Counted from the first letter of the stretch, positions 45,408-54,076 are shown. The stretch is DNA of 64,000 bases from Acidobacteriota bacterium (GCA_016716715.1 JADJVE010000007.1:186001-250000); one strand, 5' to 3'. Notes: generated by a model not told the origin, from the letters alone. Numbers and translations are program-made.

Positions 45408-46423
45408 CTGGTCTCCCTCGCGCGGATTTTATCACCCCGGTCCACCAGCCACCCCCGCTCGAGATACCACTCCCACGTCAATCGCGACCCAGTCGCGAAG
45501 TCAGTTCGAAACGGTTGTCCGAGCGCGACTTGCGCCTCGGAGACGTCGCAAAGCCAGGCCTCCTGCAGCATCTCGTCCGCCTTCTCCGAGTTGAAGACGG
45601 GCGGCCCTTTCGCGAAGGCCGAGAGCGCTCCCACGATGTGACCGGCGCCACGGATCACGGCCCCCGGGACGGGCAGCCGGAACGGCCGGCGCGAGGGCAG
45701 GCCAGCCAGAGTTTCGGCGATGGAGGCGTAGTCGAGCACCTCGGGGTGCGCGACGTAAAACGTCTCGCCCCGTCCCCCGCGGTCGAGAGCCCCCTTCACC
45801 GCGGCGGCCACGTCCGGCCCGTAGACCATCTGGACGCGGGGCTTCCCACCGGCGAGGACCGGTACCACTCCCCTCGACGCGGCCACGAAGAGATCGCGGA
45901 TCGCCGTCTCGCGCGGTCCGTAGACGGCGCACGGCCGGAGGATCGTGAACGGAACGCCCGCGCGCCGCAGCGCCTCTTCACCCGCGAGCTTGGAGCGGCC
46001 GTACGCGGAGACGGGATCCGGAACGCTGGAGGGCGATACGGGCACGCCGTCCCGGCTCGGCCCGCCCGCCGCCTGGGACGACACGAGGACCACGTGCGCG
46101 CCCGGCGCGTGCGTACGCACGGCTGCGGCGACGTTCTCCGTTCCCGCTGCGTTCGCGGCGAGGTACTCGGCCTCGCTCCGGGCGGAAGTCTTCCCCGCCA
46201 CGTGGACGACGGCGGACGCGCCCTCGACGAGAGCCGGCAGCGTCGCCGCGTCGCGGACGTCGCCCCTCACGAGGTCGACGCCGGTGCCCTTCAGCCACGC
46301 GACGTCGTCGGGGCGCCGCACGAGCGCGCGCACGCGATACCCGGCGGCGAGGAGCGCGTCGGCGACATGGCTGCCCACGAATCCCGTGCCGCCGGTGAGG
46401 GAGACGAGATCGCCCGCGCGCAT
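45404..46423 (-). CDS. NAD-dependent epimerase/dehydratase-family oxidoreductase, CerR-like
   Basis: 339-residue extended short-chain dehydrogenase: N-terminal GGTGFVGSHVADAL, LVSSQAAGG, catalytic YGRSK and LRPCAVYGPRE. In the Caulobacter sphingolipid locus a protein of this superfamily (CerR) reduces the 3-oxo group on the ceramide pathway; linkage here to SPT (ATGA overlap) and to a GNAT acyltransferase supports the same role, although the superfamily also makes sugar nucleotides and sterol-like substrates. TAGAGT lies 6 nt upstream of the ATG. First gene of the cassette. Confidence 0.8.
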   Translation of the reverse strand: MRAGDLVSLTGGTGFVGSHVADALLAAGYRVRALVRRPDDVAWLKGTGVDLVRGDVRDAATLPALVEGASAVVHVAGKTSARSEAEYLAANAAGTENVAAAVRTHAPGAHVVLVSSQAAGGPSRDGVPVSPSSVPDPVSAYGRSKLAGEEALRRAGVPFTILRPCAVYGPRETAIRDLFVAASRGVVPVLAGGKPRVQMVYGPDVAAAVKGALDRGGRGETFYVAHPEVLDYASIAETLAGLPSRRPFRLPVPGAVIRGAGHIVGALSAFAKGPPVFNSEKADEMLQEAWLCDVSEAQVALGQPFRTDFATGSRLTWEWYLERGWLVDRGDKIRARETR

Positions 46424-46429
46424 CGGAGG

Positions 46430-46435
46430 ACTCTA
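46430..46435 (-). promoter_or_regulatory. -10-like box of cerR-spt-bcerS unit (leaderless)
   Basis: TAGAGT on the minus strand, 6 nt before the CerR ATG. Confidence 0.4.
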
Positions 46436-46444
46436 CCGCAGGGC

Positions 46445-46450
46445 TAGAAT
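46445..46450 (+). promoter_or_regulatory. -10-like box of M1 peptidase gene
   Basis: TAGAAT with 11 nt to the ATG at 46462; no Shine-Dalgarno. It is divergent from the cassette promoter. Confidence 0.4.
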
Positions 46451-46461
46451 CCCCCGCGACC

Positions 46462-48537
46462 ATGAAACAACTCGCATTCGCCGCCGCCGCGACGCTCGCG
46501 CTCGCGCTTCCCGCCACCGCGCTCGAGGCGCCGCGGAAGATCGTCGACTACGACATCAAGGTGTCTCTCGATCCGGAGACGAAGCTCGTCGAGGGATCCG
46601 AGACGCTGAAGTGGACGAACCCGTCCGATGGCCCGGTCGGCGAGCTGCGCTTCCACCTCTACTGGAACGCGTTCCGGAACGACCGCTCCACGTTCTTCAA
46701 GGAGTCCGGCGGCCAGCTGCGCGGCGACAAGGCCGACACGGGCAAGGGCTGGGGCTACACGGACGTGACGTCGATGAAGTGGGACGGGGCCGAGCTGATC
46801 AAGGGAGCCCGTTTCGACAGCCCGGACGACGGCAACCCGGATGACCGGACCGTCCTCGTCGTCCCGCTCCCCCGCCCCGTCGCCCCCGGAGAGACCGCGA
46901 CGCTCGCGATCGCCTGGAAGGCCAAGGTCCCGAAGGTCTACGCGCGCGCGGGTTTCGTCCGCGACTTCTTCTTCTTCGGGCAGTGGTTCCCGCAAATCGG
47001 CGTCTACGAGCCGAAGGGCCGCCGCCGCCGGACCGAGGCCGGCTGGAACTGCCACCAGTACCACGCGAACTCCGAGTTCTACGCGGACTGGGGCGACTGG
47101 CGTGTCGCGATCACGCTCCCCGAGAAGTTCGTCGTCGGCTCGGCCGGCGCGCTCGTCTCCGAGAAGAAGGATGGCGGGAAGAAGACGCTCACGTTCGAGC
47201 AGAAGGCCGTCCACAACTTCGCCTTCACGGCCGACCCGCGTTACGTCGTCGTCGAGGATGTCTTCGACCCGGCGAAGGACGTCCCGAAGGACGAGCTCGC
47301 GCGTGCCGCGAAGACACTCGGTCGCAGCGAAGGCGACCTGCTCGCCGGGTTCCACAAGGTCTCGATCAAGCTCTACCGTCAGCCCGAGCACGGCGCGTTC
47401 GACCGGCGGCAGATCGAGGCGCAGAAGTGGGCGCTCGCGTGGACGGGCCTCTGGTGCTTCCCCTACCCGTATGCACAGATCTCCATCATCGACACGCCCG
47501 AGGACGGCACGGGGGCGACCGGCATGGAGTACGAGACGATTTACACGACCCTCGCGTTCACCTGGATGGCGCGCTGGCCGTTCAACCGTCTCTATCTCCC
47601 GGAGATGGTCACGATCCACGAGTTCACGCACGGCTACTGGATGGGCCTCCTCGCCTCGAACGAGTTCGAGGAGAGCTGGATGGACGAGGGAATCAACACC
47701 TTCACGGAGCTCGTGATGGTAGATCGCAAGTACGGCACGTACCTCGCGCTCCCACTCGGGATCGGCGTGACGAACGAGGAGAGCAATCGCACGTCGGCCC
47801 TCACGCAAGACCACGATCCAATCCTCGCGAGCTCCTGGAAGTACGCGAGCGAGGGCTCCTACGGCCGCAACTCGTATCCGCAGCCCGGGACGACGATTCA
47901 GCAGATCCGGAATCTTCTCGGCGAAGAGACGTTCTGGCGCGCGTTCCGCGGCTACGCGGAGCGCTGGCGCTTCGACCACCCGACGTCCGAGGATTTCTTC
48001 GACCTCATGCGCGCGAGCGGAAATCCCCTCGTCGCGGACCTGATCCAGAAGACCTGGTACGGCCGCGGCTGGGTGGACTTTTCGGTTTTCACGGCCGAGA
48101 CGCATCGGGACAAGGGCTTCACCGGCTTCGACGACTCCGCGAAGCCCGTCAACTTCGACCCCGACCCGAAGAAGAAAGAAAAGAAGAAGGACGACAAGGA
48201 CAAGGGCGACAAGGGCACGTGGCAGTCGCTCGTCACCATCGGGCGAGACGGCGACATCGAGATGCCGGCCACGGTCGTCCTGACGTTCAAGGACAAGACG
48301 ACCATCACCCGCACCTGGGACGGCGCGAGCGGGTGGATCAAGTACCGCGCCACGTCCTCGTCGCCGCTCGTGAAGGCCGAGGTAGACCCGGAGCGACGGA
48401 CCGTCCTCGACCGCAACCCCTGGAACAACGCCCGGTACACGAAGAAGTACGAGGGACCGTCGGCCGCCGCGAAGGGCCGGACCTACGCCCTGCATCTCGT
48501 GGAGATCCTGCTTTCCACGCTGTGGGGTGTCCTGTGA
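46462..48537 (+). CDS. Secreted M1-family metallopeptidase
   Basis: 691-residue aminopeptidase-like enzyme with a signal peptide (MKQLAFAAAATLALALPATA). The zinc site is H386, E387, H390 (HEFTH) and E409 (WMDEG), with the M1 spacing, and the exopeptidase motif is GMEYET in place of GAMEN. A Lys/Asp-rich stretch (about 572-590, KKKEKKKDDKDKGDKG) precedes a C-terminal beta domain and a hydrophobic tail (LHLVEILLSTLWGVL), possibly a membrane contact. The next gene, a membrane protein, overlaps the stop (GTGA). The natural substrate is unknown. Confidence 0.92.
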   Translation: MKQLAFAAAATLALALPATALEAPRKIVDYDIKVSLDPETKLVEGSETLKWTNPSDGPVGELRFHLYWNAFRNDRSTFFKESGGQLRGDKADTGKGWGYTDVTSMKWDGAELIKGARFDSPDDGNPDDRTVLVVPLPRPVAPGETATLAIAWKAKVPKVYARAGFVRDFFFFGQWFPQIGVYEPKGRRRRTEAGWNCHQYHANSEFYADWGDWRVAITLPEKFVVGSAGALVSEKKDGGKKTLTFEQKAVHNFAFTADPRYVVVEDVFDPAKDVPKDELARAAKTLGRSEGDLLAGFHKVSIKLYRQPEHGAFDRRQIEAQKWALAWTGLWCFPYPYAQISIIDTPEDGTGATGMEYETIYTTLAFTWMARWPFNRLYLPEMVTIHEFTHGYWMGLLASNEFEESWMDEGINTFTELVMVDRKYGTYLALPLGIGVTNEESNRTSALTQDHDPILASSWKYASEGSYGRNSYPQPGTTIQQIRNLLGEETFWRAFRGYAERWRFDHPTSEDFFDLMRASGNPLVADLIQKTWYGRGWVDFSVFTAETHRDKGFTGFDDSAKPVNFDPDPKKKEKKKDDKDKGDKGTWQSLVTIGRDGDIEMPATVVLTFKDKTTITRTWDGASGWIKYRATSSSPLVKAEVDPERRTVLDRNPWNNARYTKKYEGPSAAAKGRTYALHLVEILLSTLWGVL

Positions 48538-49427
48538 GCGTCTATTCGACCGGCCTCGGCGCCGCCCTCCGCCACCGGCGGCTCGCCGCCGTCCTGTGGC
48601 TCTCGCTCCTCGCGTCCGCCCTCGTGACGTGGTTCCCGATGAAGAAACTGCTCGGGCCCCTGGACGAGGGCGCGTTTCGCGACTCGCTCGTGAAGGGGTG
48701 GGACGGCTGGGCGTTCGTGTCGTTCGTTGCATCGCGCGGGCCGGAGATCGGGATCGCGCTCGCGGCGGTGACGGGGGCGTTCGTCGTCTTCGGGCTCCTT
48801 ACGATCTTCCTGACGGGCGGCGTCCTGCGCGCGCTCATCGGGGATCGCCCACGCCCGGTGTTCCGCCTCGTCGTCGCCGAGTCCGCCGGCCTCTTCAAGG
48901 CAAACCTCTGGGCGACGATCCGCTTCGCGATCGCAGCCGCCTTCTGGCTCGGCATCCTCGTCGCGGGCCCGATGGCCCTCCTGGCAAAGCTAGGCAAGAA
49001 CGCGCCGCCGCACACGTTCATTCCGGAACTCCGCTTCTGGTGGGGAATCGTGATCGGGGCGATCGTCCTGCTGAACGTCGGCCTCCGGTACGACCTCGCG
49101 CGCGTGGCGCTCGCTCGCGGCGAGGCCGTGAACGCCCGCGGCGCCTACCGAGTCGCGAAGCGCCGCCTGCGCGGAAGCCGGCCCTCCGCGATCCTCCTCG
49201 CGGTCGTCTGGATCGCGGTCGGTCTCGCCGTGCAGGCCGCCTTCACGTCGTGGGGCCTGCGCTGGAACCCGCACACGAACGGCTCCACGTTCGGGCTCTT
49301 CGTCTTCCGCCAGTTCGGGTTCTTCGTCCTCGCGATGGTGCGCGTCGGCTTCTGGGCCTCGCTCCTCGCGTGGGAGAACGAGCGCCGCCCGTCCCCGTCG
49401 CTGTACGGGCCCGGCCCGATGGGGGCA
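48534..49427 (+). CDS. Polytopic membrane protein, 3' end unresolved
   Basis: About 298 recognisable residues from GTG 48534 (VSVYSTGLGAALRHRRLAAV), with about six hydrophobic helices including VTGAFVVFGLLTIFLTGGVL and FWWGIVIGAIVLLNVGL. No catalytic motif. The frame has no stop before it enters the convergent hom gene and stays open to 50798; that extension is Arg-rich antisense sequence and surely not protein. The real stop is probably lost to an indel near the G5 run at 49422-49426; I set the end at the hom boundary. It is coupled to the M1 peptidase gene, which may suggest a shared envelope role. Confidence 0.65.
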
Positions 49428-50732
49428 TCAGTCCGTCAGCGGCAGCGCCAGCGGGGGCTCGACGTGGAAGTCGAGCCCGCGGATCTTCGCGAGCGCGGCG
49501 TCGAGCGCGCTCTGCGCGACCGGCTCGAGCGTGATGACGAACGGGAGCGCGTCCTTGTCCGGCCACGGCTCCTGAAAGACGGCGTCGATGTTCGCGCCGT
49601 GGTCCGCGAGGATCCGCGCGAGGTCCGCGATGATGCCGGAGCGGTCGCGCACGACGAACCGCAGCGAGTAGGCCGAGACGAACTCCCCCGCCGAGGCCGC
49701 CTCGCACGGGAGAAGGTCGGCGAAGCCCAGCGGCGGGACGCGCGGCTCGCCCTTCGACCGGGCCAGCTCCACGACGTCCGCGAGGACGGCCGTCGCCGTC
49801 GGGTCGCCGCCCGCGCCGCGGCCGGAGAACACGAACGAGCCGCCCGCCGCCGCCTTCACCTCGATCGCGTTGAACGGGCCCGTCACCTTCGCGAGAAGCG
49901 AGGCTTGCGACACGAGGTGCGTCCGCACGGAAAGGAGAAGGTGCCCGGACGGCAGCTCTCGCGCAACGCCGAGCTGGCGCGGCGTGCGGCCCAGGCGCTT
50001 CGCGTAGAGGAAATCGCACGGAAGGAGGCGCGTGATGCCTTCGCGCGCGATCTGCGCCACGTGTGCGTCGCGCCCGAACGCCAGACGCGCCAGGAGAGCG
50101 AGCTTGTAAGCCGCGTCCTCTCCCTCGACGTCGCTCGCCGGGTCGGCCTCGGCGTACCCGAGCTTCTGCGCGTCCTTCAGGACGTCGGCGTACGCGCGGC
50201 CCGTCGCCTCCATCTCCGTGAGAATGAAGTTGCAGGTCCCGTTCAGGATCCCCGACACGGAGGCGATCCGGTCGCCCGCGAAGCTCTCGCGCAGGGCGCG
50301 CAGGATCGGGATGCCGCCCGCGACGGCCGCCTCGATGCCGAGCCCGGCCTTCTTCTCGCGCGCGAGCGCCTGAAGCGAGGTCCCCTCCTTCGCGAGGAGG
50401 AGCTTGTTCGCCGTGACGACGCTCTTGCCGGCGCCGAGCGCCGCGCGGATGAGCGCGTTTGCAGGCTCGTGGCCGCCAATCAGCTCGACGACGAGGTCCA
50501 CGTCCGGGGCCGTCGCGACCGACGCGAGGTCCGTCGTCCAGCGCACGTCGCTCGGCGCGGCATCGCGCTTGTCGTCCGGCCGGCGCGTCCCGATGGCGAC
50601 GAGACGGAGACCGACGCCGCGGCGCGACGCGAGATCGGGCGCGCGGGAGGCGAGGAGCCGGACGAACGCGCGCCCGACGTTGCCGTAGCCGAGGAGACCC
50701 ACGCGGACGGGCGCCGGACTATCGCTTTTCAT
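49428..50732 (-). CDS. hom: Homoserine dehydrogenase with C-terminal ACT domain
   Basis: NAD(P)H-dependent reduction of aspartate semialdehyde to homoserine, on the threonine and methionine route. 434 residues: Rossmann GLLGYGNVGRAF, VVTANKLLLAKEG, the catalytic region GILNGTCNFILTEM and DPASDVEGEDAAYKL, and an ACT domain (about 350-430, YSLRFVVRDRSGIIADLARI) that senses threonine in this family. TACATT lies 8 nt before the ATG. It is divergent from the S10 peptidase gene. Confidence 0.96.
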   Translation of the reverse strand: MKSDSPAPVRVGLLGYGNVGRAFVRLLASRAPDLASRRGVGLRLVAIGTRRPDDKRDAAPSDVRWTTDLASVATAPDVDLVVELIGGHEPANALIRAALGAGKSVVTANKLLLAKEGTSLQALAREKKAGLGIEAAVAGGIPILRALRESFAGDRIASVSGILNGTCNFILTEMEATGRAYADVLKDAQKLGYAEADPASDVEGEDAAYKLALLARLAFGRDAHVAQIAREGITRLLPCDFLYAKRLGRTPRQLGVARELPSGHLLLSVRTHLVSQASLLAKVTGPFNAIEVKAAAGGSFVFSGRGAGGDPTATAVLADVVELARSKGEPRVPPLGFADLLPCEAASAGEFVSAYSLRFVVRDRSGIIADLARILADHGANIDAVFQEPWPDKDALPFVITLEPVAQSALDAALAKIRGLDFHVEPPLALPLTD

Positions 50733-50740
50733 GCGGGAGC

Positions 50741-50746
50741 AATGTA
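50741..50746 (-). promoter_or_regulatory. -10-like box of hom (leaderless)
   Basis: TACATT on the minus strand, 8 nt before the hom ATG. Confidence 0.35.
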
Positions 50747-50791
50747 CGGTACGGCAACCCCGCGGTCAAAGAACGCCTCCGGAGGCTTTTC

Positions 50792-52345
50792 ATGCTGAGC
50801 ACGCTCGCCCTCACCGTCCTCCTCGCACAGACGCGCGCCGCACGGCCCGAGGCCGCTCCGACCGCGACGCCAGCGGTCGCCTCGGCGAAAGCCGACGAGG
50901 CCGCCCAGAGGGACGACAAGAAGAAGGAAGAGAAGGAAGAGCCGCCGGTCGTCACGAAGCACACCCTCACGGCGGGCGGCAAGACGCTGTCGTACACGGC
51001 GACGACGGGCTTCATGCCGCTCAAGACGGACGCGGGCGAGACCGAAGCGAAGGTCTTCTTCATGGCGTACACGCTGGACCGCGGCGCCGCCGCCGCGTCG
51101 AAGCGGCCGCTCACGTTCTCGTTCAACGGCGGCCCGGGCGCAGCATCCGTGTGGCTGCACATGGGCGCGCTCGGCCCGAAGCGCGTGAAGATGAAGGACG
51201 CCGACGGGATGATGCCGGCGCCGCCCTACACCGTCGTCGACAACGAGGAGACCTGGCTCGGCGACACCGACATGGTCTTCATCGACCCCGTCGGGACCGG
51301 CTACAGCCGGCCCTCGAAGCCCGAGCTCGGAAAAAAGTTCTGGGGCCTCGACGGCGACATCGCGTCCGTGGGCGAGTTCATCCGCCTCTACCTCACGCGC
51401 TACGAGCGCTGGGGCTCGCCGCTCTTCCTCGTCGGCGAGAGCTACGGCACGACGCGCGCCGCGGGCCTCTCGGGCTACCTCGTGGACCGCGGCATCGCGT
51501 TCAACGGGATCCTCCTCGTCTCCTCGATCCTGAACTTCCAGACGGCGCGCTTCACGCGCGGCAACGACCTCCCGTACCCGCTGTTCCTGCCGACGTACAC
51601 GGCGACGGCCTGGTACCACAAGAAGCTTCCCGCCGACCTGCAGGGCAAGCCCCTGCGCGCCGTCCTCGACGAGGTCGAGGCGTTCGCCGGCGGCGAGTAT
51701 CCCGTCGCGCTCGCGAAGGGCGACGCGCTCGCCCCCGCCGACCGCAAGGCGCTCGCGGCGCGCCTCGCGCGCTACACCGGGCTCGACGCCGGGTGGATCG
51801 AGCGGGCGGACGAGCGCATCGAGATCATGCACTTCTGCCGCGAGCTCCTCGCCGCCGAGCGGAAGAACGTCGGCCGCATCGACTCGCGCTTCACGGGCGA
51901 CAACGAGTCCGGCATCGCCGAGCGCCCGGACTTCGACCCGAGCATCGCTGCCATCGTCCCGCCGTACACCGCCGCCTTCAACCAGTACGTGAGGGCCGAC
52001 CTCGGCTTCAAGAGCGACCTGACGTACTACGTGCTCGGCGGAGGGATCGGCAGCCCGTGGGAGTTTCCCCAGAACACGTTCGCGGACACGAGCGGCGCCC
52101 TGCGTTCGGCGTTCGCGAAGAACCCGTCCATGCGCCTCTTCGTCGCGTCGGGGCACTACGACCTCGCGACGCCGCACTTCGCCACGCGTTACACGCTCTC
52201 CCACATGGGCCTGACGTCAGATCAGCGCGCGCGCATTACGTCGAAGGAATACGAGGCCGGCCACATGATGTACCTCCACGTCGGCGAGCTCGCGAAGCTC
52301 CGCAGGGACGTCGCGGCGTTCTTCGCGTCCGCGCTCGGGAAGTGA
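50792..52345 (+). CDS. Secreted S10-family serine carboxypeptidase-like protein
   Basis: 517 residues, signal peptide MLSTLALTVLLAQTRAA, then a Lys/Glu-rich linker (DDKKKEEKEE). The catalytic triad of the alpha/beta-hydrolase fold is S217 (VGESYGTT), D457 (GHYDLATPHF) and H491 (EAGHMMY); the oxyanion segment FSFNGGPGAAS is the S10 hallmark. Bacterial S10 enzymes of this type are common in Acidobacteriota and remove C-terminal residues from peptides. The ribosome site GGAGG lies inside a 12-bp palindrome (GCCTCCGGAGGC, 50776-50787). The stop overlaps the permease start (GTGA). Confidence 0.92.
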   Translation: MLSTLALTVLLAQTRAARPEAAPTATPAVASAKADEAAQRDDKKKEEKEEPPVVTKHTLTAGGKTLSYTATTGFMPLKTDAGETEAKVFFMAYTLDRGAAAASKRPLTFSFNGGPGAASVWLHMGALGPKRVKMKDADGMMPAPPYTVVDNEETWLGDTDMVFIDPVGTGYSRPSKPELGKKFWGLDGDIASVGEFIRLYLTRYERWGSPLFLVGESYGTTRAAGLSGYLVDRGIAFNGILLVSSILNFQTARFTRGNDLPYPLFLPTYTATAWYHKKLPADLQGKPLRAVLDEVEAFAGGEYPVALAKGDALAPADRKALAARLARYTGLDAGWIERADERIEIMHFCRELLAAERKNVGRIDSRFTGDNESGIAERPDFDPSIAAIVPPYTAAFNQYVRADLGFKSDLTYYVLGGGIGSPWEFPQNTFADTSGALRSAFAKNPSMRLFVASGHYDLATPHFATRYTLSHMGLTSDQRARITSKEYEAGHMMYLHVGELAKLRRDVAAFFASALGK

Positions 52346-53088
52346 CGGGCAGCGCGCTCGCGCTCATCCTCGCCTTTCCGGTCGGGTTGTCACTCGGCCT
52401 CCTCGGAGGCGGCGGCTCGATCCTGACCGTGCCCGTTCTCGTGTACGCGGCCGGTCTGGACCCGAAGCTCGCGATCCCCGCCTCGCTCCTGAGCGTCGGG
52501 ACGACGAGCCTCATCGCCGCTCTCGCGCACGCCCGGCGAAAGGCGGTCGCCTGGGGCTCGGCACTTGCGTTCGGCGGAAGCGGCCTCGTCGGCGCCTTTC
52601 TCGGCGCGCGCGCCGGCCGGGGGTTCTCCGGACGCACGCTCCTCGTCCTGTTCTCGCTCCTGATGGTCGCCGCGGGCCTTCTCATGCTCCGCGGCCGGCG
52701 CGGCGGCGGCACCGCGCACGAGCCGCGCCCCGTCCTCGTCGCCCCGCTCGGCGCGGGCGTCGGATTCCTGACCGGCCTGCTCGGCGTCGGCGGCGGATTT
52801 CTCATCGTGCCTGCGCTCGTCATCGCCGCCGGCCTCGCGATGCCGCTCGCCATCGGCACGTCTCTCGTCGTGATTGCGATCAACTCCGCCGCGGGCTTCG
52901 CGAGCCACATCGGGGAGCAGGCCGTGCCCTACGGCTTCGCGGCGGCGTTCACGGGCGTCTGCGTCCTCGGCGCGCTCGCCGGCGAGCGCCTCGGGCGCGA
53001 CCTCCCGGCCGCGAGGCTCCGGAAGTGGTTCGGCGTCTTCGTGATCGCGGTCGGCCTCGCCCTGCTCGTGAAGAACCTCGCACCCTGA
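52342..53088 (+). CDS. TauE/SafE-family sulfite exporter-like permease
   Basis: 248 residues, about seven to eight membrane helices in two related halves. Each half starts with the family's Gly-rich motif: GLSLGLLGGGGSILTVPVLV and GVGFLTGLLGVGGGFLIVPA. The family exports sulfite, sulfoacetate or other C2/sulfur anions; the substrate here is not deducible from the neighbours. The GTG start overlaps the S10 stop, so expression is coupled. Confidence 0.9.
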   Translation: MTGSALALILAFPVGLSLGLLGGGGSILTVPVLVYAAGLDPKLAIPASLLSVGTTSLIAALAHARRKAVAWGSALAFGGSGLVGAFLGARAGRGFSGRTLLVLFSLLMVAAGLLMLRGRRGGGTAHEPRPVLVAPLGAGVGFLTGLLGVGGGFLIVPALVIAAGLAMPLAIGTSLVVIAINSAAGFASHIGEQAVPYGFAAAFTGVCVLGALAGERLGRDLPAARLRKWFGVFVIAVGLALLVKNLAP

Positions 53089-53137
53089 CGGGAACCTCCG
53101 GGCGCGGGCGGGGTCCAACCGTGCGAAGGAGAACGTC

Positions 53138-54007
53138 ATGCGTCTTCGCACCCCGCTCCTCTCGCTGCTCTTCGCCGCCGGCTCCGCCCTCGGAAACGCC
53201 CCCGCGGGCTTCGGACTCGAAGTCCTCGTGGACGGCTCGGCCCGCCCCGAGTACGCCGCACGCGGCACGGTGTACGTCGAGGCGCTGCGCGGCCGGGACT
53301 TCTCCCTCCGCATCACGAACCCGCTCGGCGTGCGGGTCGCCGTGGCGCTCTCGGTCGACGGCCTCAACACGATCGACGCCAGGCACACGACGGCACGGGA
53401 CGCCCGCAAGTGGATCCTGGATCCCTACCAGACCGTCGTGATCCCCGGCTGGCAGGTCTCCGGCGACACGAGCCGGAAGTTCTATTTCACCGGAGAGAAG
53501 CGCTCCTACGGCGCCGCGCTGGGCCAGACGGCGAACCTCGGGACGATCGAGGCGGTGTTCTTTCGGGAGAAGCAGCCGTACAGAGACAGATACCAGGAGA
53601 AGATCACCTTGAACGAAAGAGGGAAAGACCAGGAGAGGAGTTCTTCGAGTGAAAGAGGGGACGGGCCGCCGCCCGACTCGATGCCGGCCCCCTCCGCGGC
53701 CGGCGCCCTTGGCGGTGCCAAAGAAGAGCAGAACGAGCAGTCCGGAATGGCTCGGGACCACTCGAAGAAGTCTTCCTCTTCCTCTCTTTCCGACGAGCTG
53801 GCCGCCACCGGCATCGGGCGCCGGACGCGGTTCGACGTGACGCGCGTGGACGTCGACCTCGAGGACGCGCCCGCGATGTCCGTGCGCCTGCGCTACGAGT
53901 TCCGGCCGCAGCTCGTCGCCCTCGGCGTAATGCGCCAGTCGCCCGACCCCGTCGCCCGGCGAGAGGCCGGCCGCGGATTCTCGGACTTCTGCCCCGAGCC
54001 GAACTGA
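53138..54007 (+). CDS. Secreted hypothetical protein with AT-rich Ser/Lys insertion
   Basis: 289 residues with a signal peptide (MRLRTPLLSLLFAAGSALG) and ribosome site AAGGAG. The N-terminal half looks like a beta domain (FGLEVLVDGSARPEYAARG, YVEALRGRDFSLRITNPLGV, VVIPGWQVSGDTSRKFYFTG). The middle (about 147-226) is low complexity: Glu/Arg/Ser/Lys with two poly-Ser runs, encoded by purine-rich, lower-GC DNA (53575-53800) with several core-like TTCTTCGAGTG segments. The C-terminal part returns to beta-like sequence. I recognise no family, and homologues would be expected to lack the middle. Confidence 0.7.
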   Translation: MRLRTPLLSLLFAAGSALGNAPAGFGLEVLVDGSARPEYAARGTVYVEALRGRDFSLRITNPLGVRVAVALSVDGLNTIDARHTTARDARKWILDPYQTVVIPGWQVSGDTSRKFYFTGEKRSYGAALGQTANLGTIEAVFFREKQPYRDRYQEKITLNERGKDQERSSSSERGDGPPPDSMPAPSAAGALGGAKEEQNEQSGMARDHSKKSSSSSLSDELAATGIGRRTRFDVTRVDVDLEDAPAMSVRLRYEFRPQLVALGVMRQSPDPVARREAGRGFSDFCPEPN

Positions 54008-54021
54008 TCCGGAAACACTTC

Positions 54022-54073
54022 GGGCTCTCCTCCGTATGCGTAGGGGATAGATTCCGTCTACGAAGGAGAGCCC
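54022..54073 (+). promoter_or_regulatory. Long hairpin sequestering the ribosome site of the M16 gene
   Basis: GGGCTCTCCTCCGTA (54022-54036) pairs with TACGAAGGAGAGCCC (54059-54073) over 15 bp with one C-A mismatch and a 22-nt loop. The 3' arm contains AAGGAG (54063-54068), the Shine-Dalgarno for the ATG at 54077. The structure would block initiation or, less likely without a T-run, terminate the upstream transcript. Confidence 0.6.
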
Positions 54074-54076
54074 TGC

